The notes below the pieces were generated by a model. It worked only from the letters and a program-made list of their open reading frames with translations, did no database searches and was not told the DNA's origin. From Acidiferrobacter sp. (lineage in GTDB: Bacteria; Pseudomonadota; Gammaproteobacteria; Acidiferrobacterales; Acidiferrobacteraceae): a stretch of DNA of 6,247 nt. The number at the start of each line of letters is the position of its first letter. Position 1 is the stretch's first letter. Shown here in pieces: positions 1 through 6,247 of the stretch. Made by a program: the position numbers and the translations under genes. The stretch is taken from positions 1 through 6,247 of the forward strand of contig DAHWGZ010000101.1 of NCBI GenBank assembly GCA_027335965.1. The letters run 5' to 3'.

Positions 1-1
1 T

Positions 2-1132
2 CCGCTGGAGGCCTTGTCGGCGGAACTCGAGCGCCGCCAGGTGAGCGCCGCGGCGTTCACGCCCAACACCCTAAACCACCCCGGCATCACGAAACTCGGC
101 ACCGCGACCCTGTCGCTGTCCTTGCCGCTTTACACGGGCGGCGCGATCCACGAGGCGCTCCGCGCCGGACGCTATGGACGCAAGGCGGCGCAAGGCGCCG
201 CGCGCCGCATCCGCCAATCCCTCATGGCCCAGGTGATACAGTCCTACGAGGGGGTGCTGGTGGCGCGCGAGGCCCTCGTGGTCGCGCGCAAGGCGGTGGC
301 CGCGGCGCGCCGCCACGCGCGCACCGCCCATTACCTGTACGCGCACGGGCGTATCGTGCGTTCCGACGCCCTGAGCGCCGACGTCAATCTCGGCGCCAAC
401 GAAGGGATGCTGGCCGAGGCCCGCGGCAATGTGCGCATCGCCATGAACAATCTGGCAACGGCGATGGGCGCGCCGGCGGGGCTTAGCATCACCGTGCCCC
501 GCGCGCCGCTGCGGGTGGTGCCCATGCCCCATCAGGGCCTCGCGGCCTTTTACCGCGAGGCCCTGAGCGAGCGGCCCGACATCCAGTCCCTGCGCGCCGA
601 GATCGACGCCATGCGCGCCAGGGCCCGGGCCGCGCGCGATCGATCGTCGTTTCAGGTGCGGCTCACCGCGCAGTCGCAATGGTTCAGCGAGATCCCGAAC
701 CTGCGCCACAACGCCTGGACCGTTGGGGCCGTGATCAGCAAATCGCTCTACGACGGGAATCGCAACCGGGACCGGGCGGATGTCCTTCGGCAACGGGCCG
801 CCGAGCTCGAGGCCAGGCTCGCGGGGCTTCGCGCGCGCATCCGCAACCATGTGGCGCGCGCCTTCGATGACATGCGCACCGCCATGAGCCAGTATCGGAT
901 AGCGAGCGCCAATGTCGTCCGGGCCCGGCAGGCGGTGGCCGTGACCCAGGTCCGCTACGGCGAGGGACGCACCATCCTCCTCTCTCTCCTGAACGCCGAA
1001 CATGGTCTCGTGCAGGCCCGGGAGGCGCGTCTTGCGGCCCTCTATGGCTTGGCCGCGAATCGCGCGGCGCTGGCGGCGGCGTGCGGCAGCCTGTCGCGCC
1101 AAACGCTGGCATCGCTTGGGATTGCCTCATGA
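2..1132 (+). CDS. TolC-family outer-membrane efflux channel, 5' partial
   Basis: The frame is open from the first bases, so the true start and signal peptide lie upstream; the TTG at 14 is only an internal Leu codon. About 376 residues are visible, against roughly 420-480 for complete family members. Seen: the motif LSLPLYTGG near the beginning, typical of the first strand/helix repeat; long Ala/Arg-rich helices; a repeat boundary followed by SERPDIQSLRAEIDAMRA (about 563-620), the usual opening of the second outer-membrane efflux protein (OEP) repeat; then long coiled-coil helices and a C-terminal QARYGEG-like turn (QVRYGEGRT, about 949-975). In the family three such chains form the outer-membrane barrel and periplasmic tunnel that export RND substrates. 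The stop overlaps the next gene's ATG as ATGA, and the RND pump follows, so this is the outer-membrane component of a tripartite pump. Substrate cannot be read from the sequence. Confidence 0.93.
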   Translation, partial: PLEALSAELERRQVSAAAFTPNTLNHPGITKLGTATLSLSLPLYTGGAIHEALRAGRYGRKAAQGAARRIRQSLMAQVIQSYEGVLVAREALVVARKAVAAARRHARTAHYLYAHGRIVRSDALSADVNLGANEGMLAEARGNVRIAMNNLATAMGAPAGLSITVPRAPLRVVPMPHQGLAAFYREALSERPDIQSLRAEIDAMRARARAARDRSSFQVRLTAQSQWFSEIPNLRHNAWTVGAVISKSLYDGNRNRDRADVLRQRAAELEARLAGLRARIRNHVARAFDDMRTAMSQYRIASANVVRARQAVAVTQVRYGEGRTILLSLLNAEHGLVQAREARLAALYGLAANRAALAAACGSLSRQTLASLGIAS

Positions 1133-1530
1133 GGGGCGCGCGATCCTGGCCGCTTGCCGCGATGCTGCTCATCGCCGCCTGCGCGCATAAGCCGCCACCG
1201 CCCGCGCCTCCGGCCGCGCGTCCGCCCGTGACGCGCGCCACCCTGCGCCTGCGTATCCCCGCGGACCTCGATGCCCATGGCGATGTCGTGATCCCCAAGG
1301 ACGCCATCATCCACCAGGGGGGCCTGCCCGGCGTCTTCGTATTGAGCCCTCGCGGACGCGCGCGGTTTCGCCTGATCAAGATCGGCGCGACCGGCCCGCG
1401 CGTGGCGCAGGTCTTGAGCGGCCTTCGTGGCGACGAGACCTTGGTCCTGCCCCCGTTCCGCGGCGTCTATGACGGAAGTCCGATCCATCCGCCGACCACC
1501 ACGAGAAGAGGACAACATGGCAGCCGTTGA
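1129..1530 (+). CDS. Short lipoprotein resembling the C-terminal domain of an RND periplasmic adaptor
   Basis: 133 residues. The start at ATG 1129 overlaps the TolC stop (ATGA) and gives a clean lipoprotein signal: MRGARSWPLAAMLLIAAC, lipobox I-A-A-C with Cys18 as the lipidated residue. Position +2 is Ala, so no inner-membrane retention Asp. An upstream in-frame GTG (1081) would spoil this signal. Residues 19-35 are a Pro/Ala-rich linker. Residues 37-44 (ATLRLRIP) look like the last beta-barrel strand of an MFP/HlyD adaptor. Residues 53-119 (VVIPKDAIIHQGG, then GVFVL, then VLSGLRGDETLVLPP and VYDGSPI) match the membrane-proximal domain pattern of these adaptors. Full-length adaptors are about 350-400 residues; the lipoyl, alpha-hairpin and most barrel segments are missing. 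No clear ribosome site is seen, so translation is probably coupled to the TolC gene. It may be a working mini-adaptor or an in-frame deletion remnant. Confidence 0.8.
   Translation: MRGARSWPLAAMLLIAACAHKPPPPAPPAARPPVTRATLRLRIPADLDAHGDVVIPKDAIIHQGGLPGVFVLSPRGRARFRLIKIGATGPRVAQVLSGLRGDETLVLPPFRGVYDGSPIHPPTTTRRGQHGSR
1508..1512 (+). promoter_or_regulatory. Ribosome binding site that fixes the RND start
   Basis: GAGGA lies four bases before ATG 1517. An alternative in-frame ATG at 1427 would add 30 residues without membrane or RND character, inside the lipoprotein gene. The protein from 1517 begins with a short cytoplasmic tail leading straight into TM1, as in RND permeases. Confidence 0.75.
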
Positions 1531-4500
1531 CCCGCAGCCGGACGAGCCGCTGAACATCGCCGGACGGCTCACGCGCTATTTCATCGACAGCAAGATCACC
1601 ATACTGATCGTGGTCGTGGCCATCCTGGCCGGGATCATCGCGCTACGCACGACGCCGCGGACCGAAAATCCGCAGATCGTGGTGCCGGCCGCCAACATCA
1701 TCGTCACAAAGCCCGGCGCCAGTCCTCGCGAAATCAAGAATCTGGTCGTCGACCCCTTGCAGGCGATACTGCGCGGCATGCGCGGCATCCACCACACCTA
1801 TGGTCTCGCGTTGAACTCCATGGGCGTGGTCACGGTGAAATTCCAGGTGGGTGAAAACCGCGTTGCCTCGCTCGTGCGGCTCTACAACAAGATCATGAGC
1901 AACATGAGCCGCATGCCGCCGGGGACCGAGCAGCCGGTGATCCAGCCGCTCGACGTCAACCAGGTCCCGATCGTCACCATATCGCTGTCGAGCGCCGCCA
2001 TGAGCGGCGTGCGGCTGCGGGCGATCGCAACCAACGTCCTGCATCATCTGCGGCGCGTGCCCGGCACCTCGCGCGCCTACCTGATCGGCGGCCAGCGGCG
2101 CAAGATCAACGTGGTCTTGCACCCACGCCTCATGCGTCACTACAACGTGACGCTCGATGACGTCCGCAGGGTGGTGCAGGCGACCAACGTCGAGATACCC
2201 TCCGGACACTTCACCAACCACAATCGACGCGCCACCATCCACGCGGGCACCATGCTGCGCTCGGCCCGCGATGTCGGGCGGGTCGTGGTAAGCCTCTACA
2301 ACCACCGCCCGGTCTACTTGCACGATGTGGCCACCGTGACCGATGGCGCCGGGCGCATCAAGACCGTGCACGAGATCGGTTTCGGGCCCGCCTACTCCCA
2401 CCAGCGCCCGCGCAACCTTGAGGTGCCGGAGGTGACGATCGCGATCGCCAAGCGCGCCGGCACCAACGCCGTGGCGGTCGCCGACGCCGTGCTGCATAAG
2501 CTTCGCGCGCTGCAGGGCCCGGTCATCCCCGCCGGCGTGCACGTCAACGTCACGCGTAACGACGGCCAGCGCGCCAACAGCGCCGTCAACACCCTCATCG
2601 AGCACCTGTTCATCGCGGTGGCGACGGTCGTTATCCTGCTCGTCGTGTTTCTGGGCTGGCGCGCGGCCGCGATCGTCACGATCACGATCCCGTTGATTTT
2701 GTTTGTGACGCTGGCGGTGGATGACGTGGGCGGCCAGACGATCAACCGCATCACGTTGTTTGCGCTGATCCTGTCGCTCGGCCTGCTCGTGGACGATTCC
2801 ATCGTCGTCATAGAAAACATATTCCGCCACTATGCGCGCGCCGGCGTCGACCGCGCGCGCGAGGCGGTACTCGCGGTCAATGAGATCGGCCGCCCCACCA
2901 ACCTCGCGACGCTCTCGGTCATCGTCGCATTTCTGCCCATGCTTTACGTGACCGGCATGATGGGGCCGTACATGGCGCCGATCCCAAAGAACGTGCCGAT
3001 CGCCATGATCACCTCGCTGTTCATCGCCTACACCGTGGCGCCGTGGGCGGCGCGCATGTGGCTGAAGGGCCACGGCGGCGGCGCGAAGCACGATGGCCCC
3101 GGCCTTTTACAGAAGGGCTACGCGCGCGCCATGCGCACCCTGTTGTCGCGGCCATGGGCGCGGCGCGGGTTTCTGTTTGCCATCATCCTGCTATTCGCGG
3201 GCGTGCTGGCCATGCCGGTCTTGCGGATGGTGAATTTCAAGATGCTGCCGCGCAACAACAATAACGGCTTCGACATCACGGTACGCACGCGCGCGGGGAG
3301 CACCCTCGAGGATACCAACCGCGTGATCACGGCGCTCGGGAACATCGTGCGCGCAAACCGCTACGTCACGACCTACGACCTGTCGGCGGGCGCCATGGGG
3401 GCCATCAACTTCAGCGGCCTTTTGCGCGGCGAGACCCTGAAAAAAGGCCCGACCGTGGGCGAGGTTCAGGTACATCTCGTGCGCAAGAGCGAGCGACCGG
3501 TGTCGTCGATTGCCATCGTGCGATCCCTGCGACCCGCGGTCGACCGCCTTATCGCGCGCACCGGGGCCATGATCAAGATCGTGCAACACCCGCCCGGCCC
3601 CCCGGTGCGGGCAACGATCATGGCCGAGGTCTTCGGGCCGAGCTATCGCAAGGTGCGGGTGATCGCCAACGACCTGCGTTACGGTCTTTTTGCCCATACC
3701 CCCCACCTCGCGGGGATCGACAGCACCGTCCCTCACCCCTCGATGCAATACATCATCAAGGTCAATCGCCGGGAGGCGGCCCTTCATGGGGTGAGCGCCG
3801 CGCAGGTGGCCCAAACCCTGAAGGGCTTCCTGTCCGGCATCAGCGACGGGACCGTGCATATCGCGCACGCCAAGGAGCCCATTCCGATCCGGTTCCGGGT
3901 ACCGATCGCCGATCACGTGGGCCCAAGCGACCTCGGCAAACTGTTCGTGTCCAACCCCGAGGGTCGCGAGATTCCGCTATCGGCCCTCGTGCGCGTCATC
4001 AAGCGCCCGGCGCCCGAGCCCATCTACCAGAAGGACGGCCGCGACGTCGAATACGTGACCGCCGGGATGAGCATGGGCAGCCCCGTGTATCCGGTGTTGC
4101 ATATGTGGCAATACCTGAAACATCACGCCGTGGATGGGGTGCATCTGACCCAGGATTTCATGAAGGACCCGAGCAGCCTGCATTATGGGTTGCGCTGGAG
4201 CGGCGAGATGCGTCTGACCTTGAACGTGTTTCGCGATCTGGGATCGGCCTTCGGCGTGGCGATCCTGCTCATCTACGTCATTCTGGTGGGCTACTACCGG
4301 TCATTCGCGATCCCGATCATCGTCATGGGCTCGATCCCGCTCACCATCATCGGGGTATTCCCGGGACACGCCGCCCTCGGCCAGTACTTCACCGCCACCT
4401 CCATGATCGGGGTCATAGCGCTCGCCGGCATCGTGGTGCGCAACTCGCTGCTTTTGATCGACTTCATCCTCGATTACCGCCGCGCCGGGCACCCGCTCAC

Positions 4501-4735
4501 CGAGGCCGTCGTGCAGGCCGGGACGGTACGCCTGCGGCCCATCATGCTGACCGCGCTCGCCATCATGCTCGGTACCGCCATCATGGTGATGGACCCGGTG
4601 TTCGGGGGGCTTGCCATCTCGCTCATCTTCGGGACGCTGGCGTCGACCGTGCTTACGCTGTTTGTGATACCGCTTGGCTACTTCGCCTACGCCACCTTCT
4701 CCGAGCGCGGCGGGCGCCCCCCGCGGATTCATTGA
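1517..4735 (+). CDS. RND efflux permease, HAE1/AcrB-like
   Basis: 1072 residues, normal for the family (about 1020-1080). Inner-membrane pump that couples proton influx to export of substrates taken from the periplasm or outer leaflet. Visible layout: TM1 about 27-43; TPRTENPQIVVP at the start of the first periplasmic loop; loop to about 358; TM2-TM6 about 360-505; TM7 about 551-568; second periplasmic loop; TM8-TM12 about 910-1055. TM4 carries GLLVDDSIVVIEN with Asp426 and Asp427, matching AcrB Asp407/408. TM11 keeps Arg1005 and Thr1012 at the spacing of AcrB Arg971/Thr978. In TM10 the AcrB Lys940 position is Arg975 (GIVVRNSLLLIDF). The Asp pair points to the hydrophobe/amphiphile (HAE) class rather than heavy-metal CzcA. 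The gene starts 14 nt inside the lipoprotein gene and ends the operon. Partners are the TolC protein upstream and an adaptor; drug specificity is unknown. Confidence 0.95.
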   Translation: MAAVDPQPDEPLNIAGRLTRYFIDSKITILIVVVAILAGIIALRTTPRTENPQIVVPAANIIVTKPGASPREIKNLVVDPLQAILRGMRGIHHTYGLALNSMGVVTVKFQVGENRVASLVRLYNKIMSNMSRMPPGTEQPVIQPLDVNQVPIVTISLSSAAMSGVRLRAIATNVLHHLRRVPGTSRAYLIGGQRRKINVVLHPRLMRHYNVTLDDVRRVVQATNVEIPSGHFTNHNRRATIHAGTMLRSARDVGRVVVSLYNHRPVYLHDVATVTDGAGRIKTVHEIGFGPAYSHQRPRNLEVPEVTIAIAKRAGTNAVAVADAVLHKLRALQGPVIPAGVHVNVTRNDGQRANSAVNTLIEHLFIAVATVVILLVVFLGWRAAAIVTITIPLILFVTLAVDDVGGQTINRITLFALILSLGLLVDDSIVVIENIFRHYARAGVDRAREAVLAVNEIGRPTNLATLSVIVAFLPMLYVTGMMGPYMAPIPKNVPIAMITSLFIAYTVAPWAARMWLKGHGGGAKHDGPGLLQKGYARAMRTLLSRPWARRGFLFAIILLFAGVLAMPVLRMVNFKMLPRNNNNGFDITVRTRAGSTLEDTNRVITALGNIVRANRYVTTYDLSAGAMGAINFSGLLRGETLKKGPTVGEVQVHLVRKSERPVSSIAIVRSLRPAVDRLIARTGAMIKIVQHPPGPPVRATIMAEVFGPSYRKVRVIANDLRYGLFAHTPHLAGIDSTVPHPSMQYIIKVNRREAALHGVSAAQVAQTLKGFLSGISDGTVHIAHAKEPIPIRFRVPIADHVGPSDLGKLFVSNPEGREIPLSALVRVIKRPAPEPIYQKDGRDVEYVTAGMSMGSPVYPVLHMWQYLKHHAVDGVHLTQDFMKDPSSLHYGLRWSGEMRLTLNVFRDLGSAFGVAILLIYVILVGYYRSFAIPIIVMGSIPLTIIGVFPGHAALGQYFTATSMIGVIALAGIVVRNSLLLIDFILDYRRAGHPLTEAVVQAGTVRLRPIMLTALAIMLGTAIMVMDPVFGGLAISLIFGTLASTVLTLFVIPLGYFAYATFSERGGRPPRIH

Positions 4736-4927
4736 TGCGAGCCAGGCCCCCATGGGCCCAAGGAAAAAGGGCGAGCCGCCCCGCGAGGGGCCGGCCCACC
4801 CTGAAGGGGGCACGCCGCAAAATGACCGCGCCGCGGGCGCTACGCGCCCCGCCCGCCCCTCGCCTCCTGGAACGAATGCACGATCCGCGGCCGGCAGGTT
4901 GTCGCCCTTCCCGTAGCCCCCGGGGAC
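4736..4927. other. Intergenic stretch after the efflux operon, GC-rich hairpins
   Basis: No gene is supported here. Two short dyads are seen: GGCCC/GGGCC (4745-4749 and 4754-4758) and CCCC-GCGA-GGGG (4779-4790, extended by a G-C pair at 4778/4791). Neither is followed by a T-run, so no classical intrinsic terminator can be named for the RND operon; a Rho-dependent end is possible. The left part of the convergent barrel remnant may extend into 4840-4927 in another frame, but this is unclear. Confidence 0.4.
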
Positions 4928-5319
4928 CTATCTTGGAACAGCGCCATTGGCGCGACCGTAGCGGTACTCGAGCTTGACGACGTGGCCGCCGTTCTTTTTG
5001 TCTTCAGATAGTCGTGGCGCAGCGTGGCGCCCACGCGCGGCGTGAAACGGGTATTGGCGAGCAGCGGGCCGCCATGCCACATGGCGCCGCCGTTGGCCAC
5101 CCCGGCAGTCTGATGACCGAGATCGAACCGCCCCTTGAAGGGGGCGGCGCCCAGCGTATAGGCCCCGTCGAAGTCGTGATAGATACGCGCGGTCTCGACC
5201 GCGGCGTTGGTCAAGATGGGGTTCTTGCCGATGGTCCCGTAGAGCCCGAAGCTCAAGCGGCTCGTGGGCCTTAGGCGGGCAAGGCGCAAGACCAGCGAGG
5301 CATCCCATCCGCCATCGGC
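4928..5319 (-). pseudogene. Frameshifted remnant of an outer-membrane beta-barrel protein (C-terminal part)
   Basis: Read on the minus strand from about 5319, one frame gives alternating barrel-like strands: SRLSFGLYGTIGKNP, ARIYHDFDGAYTLG, FKGRFDLGHQTAGVANGG and NTRFTPRVGATLRHDYLKTK. At the A5 run (plus-strand T-run 4995-4999) this frame turns into low-quality sequence, while the -1 frame continues sensibly as KNGGHVVKLEYRYGRANGA and stops at TAG (4930-4928). One missing A would join the two. Past that point the other frame holds ALFQD, so a second shift near 4935 is possible and the true terminal strand is not clear. No start, signal peptide or ribosome site is found upstream of 5319, so the N-terminal part is lost. 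The family is not firmly recognised; a porin or a DUF3138-like barrel are guesses. It converges on the efflux operon and points away from the porin at 6071. A sequencing error could explain the slip but not the missing front end. Confidence 0.6.
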
Positions 5320-5776
5320 GGTTTCGCATATCCATCGTTCCTCGCGCGGCTCGGCGATCGACGGCTTCTCGCAAGCGGGCACCCCCTCAATCAACAATCG
5401 GCGAAGACGCCATTCCCGACGGCGCCCGCGCCCCATGGGCCTCGAGGCAGCCCCCTGATCCGCCCAAGCGACAGCGCGCGGTAGACCCGCGGGCCGGAGA
5501 CCCATGCCCCAGGCGCAGGCCTATGCTCGAGCCTCGAGGCCAGCGCCCGCTTTGTGGGCAGGATCATCCATCCGTGCACCAGAAATGCCCACGCAACCCA
5601 CCCCCACGACGCCTCAACCCCAAGGGTTCACGGGCGCCGACGATGCATGCCCAAGGCGCCTCTCGCGCCATCGCGCCCCTTTCTGGAGCGGCGCGCGGCC
5701 CATCGCGGGGAAGGCCGGCCCTCAAAACAGGCTCGTGGTCGCGACTCACGCCCCACTCGCCCGCGGCAAGGCGTTG
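5320..5776. other. Stretch without a supportable gene
   Basis: Open frames on both strands are rich in Arg, Pro, Gly and Ala, without ribosome sites or recognisable motifs, as expected from chance in GC-rich DNA or from old gene decay. The minus-strand frame around 5391-5620 includes a hydrophobic stretch (WVAWAFLVHGWMIL) next to Lys-Arg, but it has no good start and I recognise no family. A 7-bp inverted repeat GTGGGCA/TGCCCAC lies at 5554-5560 and 5585-5591. A short motif CCTCGAGGC occurs at 5440-5448 and 5532-5540. Confidence 0.5.
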
Positions 5777-5793
5777 TCGGAACGATTATTGCA
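5777..5793 (+). promoter_or_regulatory. Predicted sigma-54 (-24/-12) promoter
   Basis: The bases TCGGAACGATTATTGCA align with the consensus YTGGCACGNNNNTTGCW with two mismatches (T to C before GG, C to A after it). The invariant GG (5779-5780) and GC (5791-5792) are separated by exactly 10 bases and the TTGCA block is complete. Transcription would start near 5803-5804 toward the porin-like gene at 6071. Family knowledge: such promoters need an AAA+ enhancer-binding activator; none is encoded in this window. This is a motif match only. Confidence 0.55.
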
Positions 5794-5799
5794 CGAGGC

Positions 5800-5815
5800 G
5801 CACACGGCAGTGTGC
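5800..5815. repeat. Perfect 6-bp inverted repeat at the predicted transcription start
   Basis: GCACAC (5800-5805), spacer GGCA, GTGTGC (5810-5815). It sits over the predicted start site of the sigma-54 promoter, so it could be an operator or the first hairpin of the transcript. No known regulator site was recognised. Confidence 0.5.
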
Positions 5816-6070
5816 ATCACCTAGTAAGATCCGTACTCGCCGCGGGGGCTCGCTTAAACCAGGGCGGGCGGCATCTTTCGCGTCCCGCCGCGACGCGCCG
5901 CCGTTCGGGGAGGGAGCCCAGGAACCCCCGGCGGTTGGCGTCCCGGCGGGAGCGCCCCGGGGGCGAGACGCCATAAAGAGGCGCCTCGGCAAATCAGGGG
6001 TCAACGGATGAGGCACTCGCCAAACAGGGCGCCTTGCCAATTACAAAGTTCGACAACGAGGAAGGACATC
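5804..6070 (+). other. Long structured leader before the porin-like gene
   Basis: About 265 bases separate the predicted sigma-54 start from the gene at 6071. I see no gene in it. It holds dyads: GGCG-AGA-CGCC (5962-5972), the palindrome GAGGCGCCTC (5978-5987), and AGGCGCC (5979-5985) that can pair with GGCGCCT (6028-6034) around a 42-base loop. An approximate direct repeat also occurs: TCGGCAAATCAGGG (5986-5999) and TCGCCAAACAGGG (6017-6029). No known riboswitch was recognised and no convincing sigma-70 promoter was found near the gene, though a weak one could be missed. Confidence 0.4.
6058..6066 (+). promoter_or_regulatory. Strong ribosome binding site deciding the start at 6071
   Basis: GAGGAAGGA ends four bases before ATG 6071. 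It outweighs a second in-frame ATG at 6008, which has AGGGG (5996-6000) seven bases upstream but would place 21 polar residues in front of the signal peptide. Confidence 0.75.
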
Positions 6071-6247
6071 ATGCGTAAAGCACTATTGGCGGTACCGGTT
6101 GCACTGTGCGGGCTTGGCCTTGCCGCCCCCCATGCCCATGCCACCCTGAACCCGCCCAAGGCCATCAACTTTTCCGCCGGGCCGCTCGGGACGCTGTCGG
6201 CGGAGGGCGTATTGAGCGCCGCCGGCACCTGGCAGAGCAATCCCGTG
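6071..6247 (+). CDS. Secreted outer-membrane beta-barrel protein, porin-like, 3' partial
   Basis: 59 codons are open to the window edge. The N-terminus is a Sec signal peptide: positive MRK, hydrophobic core ALLAVPVALCGLGLAA, and cleavage site AHA after residue 24. The mature part begins TLNPPKAINFSAGPLG and continues TLSAEGVLSAAGTWQSNP. This strand-turn-strand opening with Gly and aromatic residues, after a periplasmic export signal, looks like the first strands of a large barrel porin; the BBP2/OmpL-like group is my best guess, from memory. A strong ribosome site precedes it, and a predicted sigma-54 promoter lies about 265 bases upstream. It would let small solutes cross the outer membrane if the guess is right. 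Only the front is visible, so the family call is tentative, while the export signal and start are firm. Confidence 0.75.
   Translation, partial: MRKALLAVPVALCGLGLAAPHAHATLNPPKAINFSAGPLGTLSAEGVLSAAGTWQSNPV

Noticed and set aside
71..1102. 343-codon open frame on the minus strand
   Set aside because: It is antisense to the well-supported TolC-family gene; its translation is Gly/Arg/His-rich with no motif. Long antisense frames are common in GC-rich genes.
1427..1516. Upstream ATG giving a longer RND protein
   Set aside because: The 30 extra residues lie inside the lipoprotein gene and have no ribosome site; GAGGA before 1517 fits much better.
1643..3091. 482-codon open frame on the minus strand
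   Set aside because: It lies opposite the RND permease and has a shadow-like composition (Asp/His/Arg-rich, with no hydrophobic or domain pattern).
4105..4977. 290-codon plus-strand frame overlapping the RND 3' end
   Set aside because: It is the out-of-frame copy of TM8-TM12 coding sequence, followed by random Pro/Arg-rich sequence.
5128..5147. Hairpin CCGCCCC-TTGAAG-GGGGCGG
   Set aside because: The 7-bp stem is explained by barrel-remnant codons (APFKGRF) and lacks a T-run, so I do not call it a terminator.
5391..5620. Minus-strand frame with a hydrophobic stretch, possible small membrane protein
   Set aside because: The only usable start (GTG 5577-5579) falls after most of the hydrophobic stretch, an in-frame stop lies just upstream, and no family is recognised.
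5504..6011. Several overlapping plus-strand frames (starting at 5504, 5523 and 5554)
   Set aside because: All are Arg/Pro/Ala/Gly-rich, mutually overlapping, without ribosome sites, and cross the promoter and leader of the porin-like gene.
1..6247. CRISPR arrays, tRNA or rRNA genes, insertion-sequence ends
   Set aside because: No regularly spaced repeats, no cloverleaf or rRNA-like sequence, and no transposase motif or terminal inverted repeats were found by reading both strands.

Overview
The window is GC-rich bacterial DNA with the layout of a Gram-negative proteobacterium: an outer-membrane efflux channel, an inner-membrane RND pump and an outer-membrane barrel porin. The codon choice and the style of the 3' porin resemble acidophilic sulfur/iron-oxidising Gammaproteobacteria (Acidiferrobacter/Acidithiobacillus type). 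That is an impression from memory, not a measurement.

Positions 1-4735 are a tightly packed plus-strand efflux operon. It begins inside a TolC-family outer-membrane factor (5' end outside the window). It continues through a 133-residue lipoprotein whose start codon overlaps the TolC stop (ATGA), and ends with a full-length 1072-residue RND permease whose start lies 14 nt inside the lipoprotein gene. Together they would form a drug/solute-proton antiport system spanning both membranes. The middle gene sits where the periplasmic adaptor (MFP/HlyD family) is expected. It keeps only a lipoprotein signal, a proline-rich linker and what looks like the C-terminal membrane-proximal domain of an adaptor. 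The lipoyl, hairpin and most beta-barrel domains are absent although the frame is intact. This reduced adaptor is the most unusual item here.

Positions 4736-6070 hold no intact gene that I can support. On the minus strand, about 5319 to 4928, lies a decayed C-terminal part of an outer-membrane beta-barrel protein, convergent with the efflux operon. It is broken by a one-base slip in an A5 run (T-run 4995-4999) and shows signs of further frame loss near its end. The stretch 5320-5776 shows nothing convincing.

At 5777-5793 there is a good match to a sigma-54 (-24/-12) promoter reading right, followed at the expected transcription start by a perfect GCACAC/GTGTGC inverted repeat. A leader of about 265 nt then runs to a signal-peptide-bearing porin-like gene that starts at 6071 and leaves the window at 6247.
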